From the NCBI RefSeq assembly GCF_014201465.1, contig NZ_JACHEP010000006.1:1-64000 (forward strand): a stretch of DNA of 64,000 nucleotides, written 5' to 3'. The stretch comes from Anoxybacteroides tepidamans. GTDB taxonomy: Bacteria > Bacillota > Bacilli > Bacillales > Anoxybacillaceae. The position numbers were made by a program, and so were the translations under genes. Below are positions 56,922 to 64,000 of the stretch, piece after piece; positions within the stretch are counted from its first letter, which is position 1; every line of letters begins with the position of its first letter. The notes under the pieces were generated by a model. It saw only the letters and a list, made by a program, of their open reading frames with translations. It made no database searches and was not told the DNA's origin.

Positions 56922-58625
56922 ATGGAAATTGCAATCACGGTTTTACTCCTCGTTAGCGGAGGAATGATATATAACTACGCTTACCGAAAGAAAATATATC
57001 GAGAAATTGACCGATTAGAAGCATGGAAAATTGCCATTATGAACCGGCCGATTACGGACGAACTTTCTAAAGTGAAGCAGTTGAATATGACGGGAGAAAC
57101 GGAACAGTTGTTTGAGCGGTGGCGCCAGCTGTGGGATGACATCGTTGCAACGAGACTTCCAGCAGTGGAGGAAAAGCTGTTTGATGTAGAGGAGTTTCTT
57201 GATAAATATCGCTATACAAAAGCGAAAGGCGTATTGCGAGATATCGAGCAGATGCTTCGGAAAACAGAGGAAGATATTCAAACGATTCTCCACGAGCTTG
57301 ATGAACTCGTAGGCAGTGAAGAGCAAAACCGAACCGAGATCGAGCAGCTGAAAACCGTTTATCGCGATGCGAAAAAAACGTTGCTCGCCTATCGTCATAC
57401 ATTTGGATCTGCTGAGGAAAAGCTAACCGAAAAACTTGAGAGCATTCATCATGAGTTTCAAAGATTTGAAGAATTGACGAATGCGGGTAACTATTTAGCG
57501 GCAAGGGAAGTGGTCCTTTTCTTGAAAAAGGAATTGAACGGATTTTCACAAATGCTTCAAGACATTCCTGAGATGCTTACCGAATGTCAATCGACGATTC
57601 CCGCGCAGCTTGCAGAACTTTTGGATGGGTATAAAGAAATGGAAGAAGCGGGCTATATTCTTGGCCATCTCCAAATAGAACGAGAGATGGCGGAAAAACA
57701 AGAAAAACTGCGACAATCCGTTGAGATGATTCGCCACCTTCGTGTCGAAGAAGCGAAACAAGCGATCGAAGAGATAAAAGAAGAGGTTGACGCGCTCTAT
57801 GATTTGTTGGAAAAAGAAGTGATGGCCCATCGATACGTGAAGACGGAAATCGATCAAATCGAAGAGCAGCTATATCGTTTAAGCGAAGAAGCGAAGCAAA
57901 CGAGTGTAGAAACGTCATTTGTGCAACAAAGCTATCGTTTGTCTGCTCAGGATCTTGAAAAATACCGCAGCATTGAAAAACAAATTCAGCACCTAGTAAA
58001 GCGTTTTTCACTCGTTCAAGCTCGCGTAATGGAAGAACAAACGGCTCATTCGATTATTAAAGAAGAGTTAGAGCAACTCCTTGTACAAATGCAAATGATG
58101 AAAGAAGAGCATGAGCAATTTCGCGAGATGCTGCAAACGTTGCGAAAAGATGAGCTGGCCGCTCGCGAAAAACTTCATGACATGCGGAGAAAGCTGTCTG
58201 AAGCAATTCGTTCAGTGAAAAAAAGCCGGTTGCCAGGCCTGCCGGAAGCGTATAAGCTACAATTAGACGAAGCGAAAGAGCTTCTGACAAAGGTTGCATT
58301 GCGCCTTGATGATAAGCCGCTCAATATGGAGGCGGTCAATCAAACGCTAGCGGAAGCGGCGATGTTAGTCGAACGCGTCTGTGAACGGACGATCAATATG
58401 ATCGAACAAGCCGATCTTGTCGAAAAAGTGATCCAATACGGAAACCGCTATCGCCGCCGCTATCCGTCTGTAAAAGAAGGATTGGAAGAAGCAGAAATGT
58501 TGTTTCGCCATTACGATTACGAACAAGCGCTTGAACAAGCGGTGGCCACTGTTGAAAAAGTCGAACCGGGTGCGTTTGAGCGCATTCAGCAACTTTTAGA
58601 AAAAGAAGAAGTAAAGCAAACTTAA
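56922..58625 (+). CDS. ezrA: Septation ring formation regulator EzrA
   Basis: EzrA is a membrane-anchored regulator of FtsZ ring formation. The 567-residue protein has one N-terminal transmembrane helix (residues about 2-20, [17 protein letters not shown]) and spectrin-like helical repeats for the rest, with the EzrA start motif [15 protein letters not shown]. The frame is open from 56757, but the GGGGG ribosome site and family alignment support the ATG at 56922. It is divergent from hisJ and followed by a strong terminator. Confidence 0.94.
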   Translation: MEIAITVLLLVSGGMIYNYAYRKKIYREIDRLEAWKIAIMNRPITDELSKVKQLNMTGETEQLFERWRQLWDDIVATRLPAVEEKLFDVEEFLDKYRYTKAKGVLRDIEQMLRKTEEDIQTILHELDELVGSEEQNRTEIEQLKTVYRDAKKTLLAYRHTFGSAEEKLTEKLESIHHEFQRFEELTNAGNYLAAREVVLFLKKELNGFSQMLQDIPEMLTECQSTIPAQLAELLDGYKEMEEAGYILGHLQIEREMAEKQEKLRQSVEMIRHLRVEEAKQAIEEIKEEVDALYDLLEKEVMAHRYVKTEIDQIEEQLYRLSEEAKQTSVETSFVQQSYRLSAQDLEKYRSIEKQIQHLVKRFSLVQARVMEEQTAHSIIKEELEQLLVQMQMMKEEHEQFREMLQTLRKDELAAREKLHDMRRKLSEAIRSVKKSRLPGLPEAYKLQLDEAKELLTKVALRLDDKPLNMEAVNQTLAEAAMLVERVCERTINMIEQADLVEKVIQYGNRYRRRYPSVKEGLEEAEMLFRHYDYEQALEQAVATVEKVEPGAFERIQQLLEKEEVKQT

Positions 58626-58634
58626 CGAAACTAA

Positions 58635-58676
58635 ACCGATAAATACCTACATGAGTAGATATTTATCGGTTTTTTC
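58635..58676 (+). terminator. Terminator of ezrA
   Basis: ACCGATAAATA pairs with TATTTATCGGT, with an inner CTAC/GTAG stem; T run follows. Confidence 0.9.
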
Positions 58677-58770
58677 GTGAATAATGTAAGTAATGTGTTT
58701 TCTGTTGCGGTCGAACGAATTTATTTTTATTATTTTGTTTGTGTGAGTATTTACTCGGAGGATGAATGTT

Positions 58771-59913
58771 ATGATTTATTTAGATAATAGCGCCACGACC
58801 AAGCCGTTTCCTGAAGTCATCGATTCGTTTGTGACGGTCGCAACGAAATATTTTGGCAATCCTTCTTCGCTACATGAGTTGGGGAGGAAGGCGGAACGAT
58901 TGTTGATTCAGTCGAGGGAGCAAGTAGCGGCGCTTCTCGATGTAAAGCCGAATGAAATTATTTTTACATCCGGGGGAACGGAAGCGAACAACTTTGCCAT
59001 CAAAGGAGTAGCTTTTCAGTACCGGCAGCGGGGCAATCATATTATTACAACCGCAATCGAGCACCCGTCGGTTGCAGAGCCGTGTAGACAGCTTGAAGAG
59101 CTAGGATTTGAGGTTACATACTTGCCTGTAAATGAAAATGGGGTAATCGATGTAGAAGAACTTGCCCGAGCGCTTCGGAATGATACGATTCTCGTTTCGG
59201 TCATGCATGTCAATAACGAAGTTGGCTCGATTCAACCGATTGAACAAATCGGTCGGCTATTGCAGCAGTATCCAAAAACCTTCTTTCATGTCGATCATGT
59301 GCAAGGGATCGGGAAAGTTCCGCTTGATTTAAAAAAAGCGCATGTCGATTTATGCACGATGTCGGCTCATAAATTTCACGGTTTGCGGGGAGCAGGCATT
59401 TTATATGTCCGGAACGGAATTCGGCTATCGCCGCTGTTAGCGGGAGGAGGCCAAGAACTGCAGCTTCGTTCAGGAACTGAAAATGTAGCAGCGATTGTAG
59501 CGATGACGAAGGCGCTCCGCATGTCGCTTGAAGCATATGAACGTCAATCATCACGCTTATTGGCGATAAAAGAACAATGGTTGAACGAGCTGAAAAACAT
59601 CGCGGACATTCACATTAATACGCCGCTTGACCATTCAGCGCCTCATATTATTAATTTTTCGTTAAACGGCTTAAAATCGGAAGTATTTGTTCATGAACTA
59701 GCGAAACAGCAAATTTTTGTTTCCACCACATCGGCTTGCTCATCGAAAAAACGGGCTCCGAGCAAAACGCTGGTGGCGATGGGAGTGGAGCAAAAACAGG
59801 CGGAAAGCTCTATTCGCATTAGCTTATCGTATGAAAATACGCTTGAAGAAATCCCTGTTGCGATTCGGGCCATCAAAGCAGCGATAAAAAAATTACAAGA
59901 AGTGACGAGGTAG
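58771..59913 (+). CDS. nifZ: Cysteine desulfurase NifZ (IscS-like)
   Basis: NifZ takes sulfur from cysteine and passes it to ThiI for tRNA 4-thiouridine. The 380-residue PLP enzyme has the Lys of SAHKFHGLRG near residue 200 and the active-site Cys in TTSACSSKKRAPS near 321, as in group I desulfurases. The ATG at 58771 is nine bases after GGAGG; the upstream ATG at 58762 abuts the ribosome site. thiI starts five bases after the stop, so the two are one operon. Confidence 0.92.
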   Translation: MIYLDNSATTKPFPEVIDSFVTVATKYFGNPSSLHELGRKAERLLIQSREQVAALLDVKPNEIIFTSGGTEANNFAIKGVAFQYRQRGNHIITTAIEHPSVAEPCRQLEELGFEVTYLPVNENGVIDVEELARALRNDTILVSVMHVNNEVGSIQPIEQIGRLLQQYPKTFFHVDHVQGIGKVPLDLKKAHVDLCTMSAHKFHGLRGAGILYVRNGIRLSPLLAGGGQELQLRSGTENVAAIVAMTKALRMSLEAYERQSSRLLAIKEQWLNELKNIADIHINTPLDHSAPHIINFSLNGLKSEVFVHELAKQQIFVSTTSACSSKKRAPSKTLVAMGVEQKQAESSIRISLSYENTLEEIPVAIRAIKAAIKKLQEVTR

Positions 59914-59918
59914 AGAAC

Positions 59919-61124
59919 ATGCAATATGATCGTATTTTAATTCGCTACGGAGAAATGTCGACAAAAGGAAAAAACCGCAACCGATTTGTCGTGCGGTTGA
60001 AGCGGAACATTCAAAAAAAATTAAAGGCATTTCCAAACATAAAAATTGAATATATGCGCGATCGAATGTACATTTTATTGAATGGTGAGCCGCACGAAGA
60101 GATCATGGAACAGTTAAAAACGGTGTTTGGGATTCAGTCGTTTAGCTTAGCGATGAAATGTGAAAATGATATCGAAAAAATTAAAGCAACGGCGTTAGCA
60201 GCGGTTCAGCAATTTTCTTACGAGGGTAAAACGTTTAAAGTAAGCGCCAAACGAATTGATAAACAATTCCCGATCGGAAGCAATGATCTTAATTATGAAA
60301 TCGGCAGCCACATTTTGCGAAACACAAAAAATTTAACGGTCAACGTTCATGAACCCGATATTCATGTGCGGGTGGAAGTTCGCAAAGACGGGACATACGT
60401 GACGTGCCACGACATTCCGGGCGCAGGAGGGCTTCCGGTTGGGACGAGCGGAAAAGCAATGCTCATGCTATCAGGCGGAATTGACAGCCCAGTTGCCGGA
60501 TATTTAGCGATGAAGCGAGGATTGGAAATTGAGGCGGTTCACTTTTTCAGCCCGCCATTTACAAGCGAACGGGCGAAGCAAAAAGTGATTGATTTAGTGA
60601 AAAAGCTGACAAAATTCGGCGGAAAAATCAAACTTCATATCGTTCCGTTTACAAATATTCAACAGACGATTCATCGGCAAGTACCTGATGGATATTCGCT
60701 CATTTCATCAAGACGAATGATGCTGAAAATTACGGATTTATTGCGGAAAAAATATAACGGTTTGGCGATTGTGACGGGTGAAAGTCTTGGACAAGTTGCC
60801 AGCCAAACGCTTGAAAGCATGTTCGTCATCAATGATGTGACAACAACGCCGATTCTTCGTCCGCTCGTTTCGATGGATAAAACAGAAATTATTGAGATGG
60901 CTAGAAAAATTGATACGCACGATATTTCGATTCTTCCATATGAAGACTGTTGTACCATTTTTACTCCAAGCGCGCCAAAAACGAGGCCAAAGCGGGAAAA
61001 AGTGGTTCATTATGAAAGTTTTATTGATTTAGAACCGCTGATTGAAGAAGCAGTTGCAAACACGGAAACGATCGTTATTGATGAGGAGTTTGCGGCAGAA
61101 GATGAGTTTGAACAGTTGTTTTAA
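59919..61124 (+). CDS. thiI: tRNA sulfurtransferase ThiI
   Basis: ThiI adenylates and thiolates U8 of tRNA. The 401-residue protein has a ferredoxin-like N-terminal part, THUMP domain (residues about 60-165) and an ATP pyrophosphatase domain with PP-loop MLSGGIDSPVAGY near 183. It lacks the C-terminal rhodanese domain of E. coli ThiI, as in Bacillus, so the persulfide comes from its partner NifZ directly. A CC pair (YEDCCTIFTP) is near 345. Confidence 0.94.
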   Translation: MQYDRILIRYGEMSTKGKNRNRFVVRLKRNIQKKLKAFPNIKIEYMRDRMYILLNGEPHEEIMEQLKTVFGIQSFSLAMKCENDIEKIKATALAAVQQFSYEGKTFKVSAKRIDKQFPIGSNDLNYEIGSHILRNTKNLTVNVHEPDIHVRVEVRKDGTYVTCHDIPGAGGLPVGTSGKAMLMLSGGIDSPVAGYLAMKRGLEIEAVHFFSPPFTSERAKQKVIDLVKKLTKFGGKIKLHIVPFTNIQQTIHRQVPDGYSLISSRRMMLKITDLLRKKYNGLAIVTGESLGQVASQTLESMFVINDVTTTPILRPLVSMDKTEIIEMARKIDTHDISILPYEDCCTIFTPSAPKTRPKREKVVHYESFIDLEPLIEEAVANTETIVIDEEFAAEDEFEQLF

Positions 61125-61150
61125 ATCTCAAAATTTACCAAAATCATAAA

Positions 61151-61181
61151 TGAATGATCCCATGCGTTTTCACACACTCTA
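61151..61181 (+). promoter_or_regulatory. Sigma-G-like promoter of sspA
   Basis: TGAATG (61151-61156), 18 bases, then CACTCTA (61175-61181) resemble the sigma-G boxes TGAATA and CATACTA (5/6 and 5/7). Confidence 0.6.
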
Positions 61182-61204
61182 TAGGTACAAGGAGGTGAAA
61201 ACAC

Positions 61205-61417
61205 ATGGCACGCAATAACAACTCTAATCAATTGTTAGTTGCTGGAGCACAACAAGCTCTTGAGCAAATGAAATACGAAATCGCGCAAGAATTTGGCGTC
61301 ACATTAGGTGCTGATACGACTGCACGCGCAAACGGTTCTGTCGGTGGAGAAATTACGAAACGTCTTGTTGCTATGGCGCAACAACAATTAGGTGGTTCAT
61401 TTCCTAACCAATTCTAA
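61205..61417 (+). CDS. sspA: Alpha/beta-type small acid-soluble spore protein
   Basis: This 70-residue SASP coats spore DNA and protects it from heat and UV. The family signatures are [20 protein letters not shown], containing the germination protease site E-I-A, and the conserved [18 protein letters not shown]. The start is preceded by a strong AAGGAGGTGAAA. It is transcribed alone, behind a sigma-G-like promoter and before a clear terminator; the nifZ-thiI operon upstream has no obvious terminator. The exact paralogue letter is a convention. Confidence 0.95.
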   Translation: MARNNNSNQLLVAGAQQALEQMKYEIAQEFGVTLGADTTARANGSVGGEITKRLVAMAQQQLGGSFPNQF

Positions 61418-61437
61418 TTGAATATTTATGGCTACAA

Positions 61438-61465
61438 GGGCGGGAATGGTCCCGCCTTTATTATT
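61438..61465 (+). terminator. Terminator of sspA
   Basis: AGGGCGGGA pairs with TCCCGCCT around ATGG; TTTATTATTTT follows. Confidence 0.88.
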
Positions 61466-61476
61466 TTAAAAAATTA

Positions 61477-61505
61477 TTCAAAAAATTCTTATTATTTTGT
61501 ATAAT
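61477..61505 (+). promoter_or_regulatory. Promoter of ytcI
   Basis: TTCAAA (61477-61482) and TATAAT (61500-61505) with a 17-base spacer. Confidence 0.65.
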
Positions 61506-61540
61506 TTATAACAACAAAGAAAAAACGGGGGATGAAGATC

Positions 61541-63136
61541 ATGAAACGGGAAGATTTAATTGCACCTGCCCAGTACAATTTAACCTCTGAAATTGAAAAA
61601 TACGCACAACAAACTCCAGAAAGAATAGCTTTAAAATGGGAGAGTGAAGACGGTCGTACGAAAGAAATTACATACGGAGAGCTGATGAAAAAAGCGAATC
61701 AAATTGGAAGCGCTTTACGTTCTCATGGGCTGCAAAAAGGCGATAAAGTGCTCATTATGGTGCCGCGCTTAATTGAAGCGTATGAAGTATATTTAGCTTC
61801 TTTAAAAGCAGGTTTTGTAGTTATTCCGAGTTCAGAGATGTTGCGGACAAAAGATTTGCAGTACCGCATTTCTCACGGGGAAGTAAGGGCAGTTATTGTG
61901 TATGAGCCATATGTTGAACAGTTTGTTCCGATCGAAAACATGGAGGCTGTTTTAAAGTTTGTCATTGGTGACCGTGAAGTCGAAGGGTGGATGAATCTAT
62001 TAAAAGCGAGCGAATCAGAAAGTGAGGAGTTGGCGGCAGCTGATACTTCACGCGACGATATGGCGTTTTTATCGTATACGTCAGGAACGACCGGCAACCC
62101 AAAAGGGGTTGTGCATACGCACGGATGGGCATATGCTCATTTGCGCACAGCAGCGAAAAACTGGCTCTGCATCGAAGAAGGGGATATCGTGTGGGCAACC
62201 GCAGGGCCTGGCTGGCAAAAATGGATTTGGAGTCCGTTCTTATCAACGTTAGGCTCAGGAGCGACAGGATTCGTTTATTATGGGCGATTTGAGCCGGAAA
62301 AATATTTGCAGCTTTTAAGCAAATACGAAATCAATGTTCTTTGCTGCACGCCGACAGAATATCGATTGATGGCAAAAGTGCCGACGATCGGTCAATATCA
62401 GTTGCCGCATCTGCATAGTGCCGTATCAGCAGGAGAACCGTTAAACCGAGAAGTGATTGATACGTTTGAAAAATATTTTAACGTACAAGTTCGCGACGGA
62501 TATGGGCAAACGGAAAATACATTGCTTGTCGGTGTCATGAAAGGAATGAAAATCAAGCCTGGTTCGATGGGAAAACCGACGCCTGGAAATCGCGTCGAGA
62601 TCATCAATGAAAACGGGGAACCTTGTGCTGTCGGAGAGGTCGGTGATATTGCGGTCCATATTGAAACCCCGGCGTTGTTTAAACATTATTACAAAGATCC
62701 TGAACGGACAGCGATGCAATTCCGCGGCGATTACTACATTACGGGCGACAAAGCGAAAAAAGATGAGGACGGCTATTTCTGGTTTGAAGGGCGTGGGGAC
62801 GATATCATCATCAGTTCCGGTTATACGATCGGGCCGTTTGAAGTCGAAGACGCGCTTGTGAAGCATCCAGCTGTGAAAGAATGCGCGGTTGTTGCAAGCC
62901 CGGATGAAGTGCGCGGCCACGTCGTGAAAGCGTTTATCGTGCTTCGCGAAGGAGTTGATCCGAACGATCCGTCGCTCATTCCGACATTGCAGGAGCACGT
63001 GAAACAGCTAACGGCCCCGTATAAATATCCGCGCAAAATTGAATTTGTCGAAGAACTGCCGAAAACGACATCCGGAAAAATTCGCCGCGTCGAATTGCGC
63101 GAGCGGGAAATGCGCCTTGCACAGCAAAAACAATGA
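61541..63136 (+). CDS. ytcI: AMP-forming acyl-CoA synthetase YtcI
   Basis: The 531-residue adenylate-forming ligase is related to acetyl- and medium-chain acyl-CoA synthetases. Core motifs are YTSGTTGNPKG near residue 178, the YGQTENTL A5 motif near 321, FWFEGRGDDI and the C-terminal TSGKIRRVEL with the catalytic Lys. The substrate is not set by sequence; short or branched acids are likely. It is about 38 percent like acsA by eye only in the motifs. The ATG at 61541 is nine bases after GGGGG; the ATG at 61532 is too close. Confidence 0.85.
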   Translation: MKREDLIAPAQYNLTSEIEKYAQQTPERIALKWESEDGRTKEITYGELMKKANQIGSALRSHGLQKGDKVLIMVPRLIEAYEVYLASLKAGFVVIPSSEMLRTKDLQYRISHGEVRAVIVYEPYVEQFVPIENMEAVLKFVIGDREVEGWMNLLKASESESEELAAADTSRDDMAFLSYTSGTTGNPKGVVHTHGWAYAHLRTAAKNWLCIEEGDIVWATAGPGWQKWIWSPFLSTLGSGATGFVYYGRFEPEKYLQLLSKYEINVLCCTPTEYRLMAKVPTIGQYQLPHLHSAVSAGEPLNREVIDTFEKYFNVQVRDGYGQTENTLLVGVMKGMKIKPGSMGKPTPGNRVEIINENGEPCAVGEVGDIAVHIETPALFKHYYKDPERTAMQFRGDYYITGDKAKKDEDGYFWFEGRGDDIIISSGYTIGPFEVEDALVKHPAVKECAVVASPDEVRGHVVKAFIVLREGVDPNDPSLIPTLQEHVKQLTAPYKYPRKIEFVEELPKTTSGKIRRVELREREMRLAQQKQ

Positions 63137-63145
63137 AAATCAAAC

Positions 63146-63179
63146 AGGCTGCTCCTTTGATGGAACAGCCTCTTTTCTT
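63146..63179. terminator. Bidirectional terminator of ytcI and nadK2
   Basis: AGGCTG and TCC pair with GGA and CAGCCT around TTTGAT; T-rich tail on plus. Confidence 0.75.
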
Positions 63180-63982
63180 TATAAAAACGTCCGTTTCACT
63201 TTTTCCCAGAATGAGTTGTCTTTCAAACGCACCGTTTTAATGACGCGCTCGCTTAAGGAGATGTCGATTTTTTCGATATGTCGAATGCTCAATGCTTCAT
63301 TGTCCATTCCGATGAGCGGGTAATGGTTGCCTTCCGGCGAAATTTTTAATGTCAGTTTTCGTTTTCCGCTTAAAATAAATGAAGAACCTAACGTCCGATA
63401 GCGATTGTTGTTTAACGAAGCAAGTTCGCTCACTTGAATGCAAGGTAGAAGCGGATCGACAACCGCCCCGTTGACCGATTTATTGTAAGCCGTGCTTCCT
63501 GTCGGTGTGGCGACAATCATTCCATCGCCGCGGAACGTTTCAAAATGAAGATCGTCAATAAATACATCCATCACAAATGTTTTAATAATCCCTGAGCGAA
63601 TGGAACATTCATTTAAGCAAAAAAACGAAGCCGTATCATCAATTGTTACTTGAATAATCGGATATCGTCGCACTTCAATTTGTTCATTCGTCGCCGCTTG
63701 CACCATACGATCGGGGTCATCGATTTGGAAATCGCAATAAAAACCGCGCGATGGCAACGTAGAAATGCCAGCATATAGGCAATCATCTCGAAACCCTGTT
63801 TGCCGTACGGCTTGAAGGAACGAGCCGTCATCTCCAATGCTTACAATAACGTTTGCGTTTCGATAATCGTCGACGACGACAAAAGCATTTTGTTGGGCGA
63901 GTTCGATCAGCGGTTGAACTTGCGGGGTGAGCTGTTCATCGTGCTTGTAAAAGAAATAGATGCGATTTCGACGCTCTGTCAT
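63179..63982 (-). CDS. nadK2: NAD kinase NadK2 (YtdI)
   Basis: NadK2 phosphorylates NAD to NADP. The 267-residue protein has the NAD-kinase core with SIGDDGSFLQA near residue 48 (in place of the usual GGDG, as in the YtdI paralogue), FFCLNECSIRSG near 119 and GDGMIVATPTGSTAYNKS near 150. A Bacillus genome normally has a second, more canonical copy elsewhere. Ribosome site GGAGG lies 7 bases before the ATG. Confidence 0.92.
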   Translation of the reverse strand: MTERRNRIYFFYKHDEQLTPQVQPLIELAQQNAFVVVDDYRNANVIVSIGDDGSFLQAVRQTGFRDDCLYAGISTLPSRGFYCDFQIDDPDRMVQAATNEQIEVRRYPIIQVTIDDTASFFCLNECSIRSGIIKTFVMDVFIDDLHFETFRGDGMIVATPTGSTAYNKSVNGAVVDPLLPCIQVSELASLNNNRYRTLGSSFILSGKRKLTLKISPEGNHYPLIGMDNEALSIRHIEKIDISLSERVIKTVRLKDNSFWEKVKRTFL

Positions 63983-64000
63983 GATGAAACCTCCATTTTG

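Overview
The window is chromosomal core sequence from a moderately low-GC, spore-forming Bacillaceae. Codon use, protein matches and gene order point to the thermophilic Geobacillus / Parageobacillus / Anoxybacillus group; this is inferred from recognised proteins and synteny, not from a marker search. Sporulation genes (sspA with a sigma-G-like promoter, cse60), T-box leaders, an S-box riboswitch and the B. subtilis order of the metK-ytp-ytq-leuS-pepV-ytx-ccpA-acu-tyrS-rpsD-ezrA-thiI segment all agree with this.

Layout. 1-7.4 kb: the start of a minus-strand gene (probably pckA by synteny), the SAM-riboswitch-controlled metK, asnB, a C39-like peptidase, a gamma-carbonic-anhydrase-like protein, and the ytpA-ytpB lipid/terpene pair. 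7.4-10.8 kb: a repeat-rich patch around ytqA-ytqB and ytzC with two families of structured, inverted-repeat-bounded elements (family A: two copies; family B: four copies in the window). 10.8-18.4 kb: T-box-leuS, rhodanese, cse60, ytfP, the murJ lipid II flippase and an RsuA-type pseudouridine synthase. 18.4-32.5 kb: ytzE, pepV, an MFS carrier, thpR, a NERD-like protein, type I pullulanase amyX, ytmP/ytzH/trmB, ytnP, a PepSY protein and the ytoP-to-ytpR run. 32.5-43.5 kb: sftA, a nicotinate phosphoribosyltransferase, murC behind a structured leader, the ytxGHJ stress operon with a sigma-H-like promoter, a long FtsA/PilM-like ATPase carrying tandem C-terminal modules, aroA and ccpA. 43.5-50.8 kb: the acuABC / acsA divergent acetate switch with a cre site between them, and a class A PBP with a fibronectin-III tail. 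50.8-64 kb: T-box-tyrS, rpsD with its leader, dgcP, the free-methionine-sulfoxide reductase, hisJ, ezrA, nifZ-thiI (tRNA 4-thiouridine), sspA, ytcI and nadK2.

How the genes connect. CcpA is encoded about 2.6 kb from the cre site in the acuA/acsA promoter region. AcuA (acetyltransferase) and AcuC (deacetylase) are the known reversible modifiers of AcsA, and AcuB carries CBS and ACT ligand-binding domains. NifZ hands sulfur to ThiI. Several wall and division genes (murJ, murC, sftA, ezrA, the class A PBP, the FtsA-like protein) are spread through the region but do not form one operon.

The least explained items are the two element families with cloverleaf-like interiors and the 719-residue FtsA-like protein with about five repeated C-terminal modules. 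No tRNA, rRNA, CRISPR array, prophage or transposase gene was seen.
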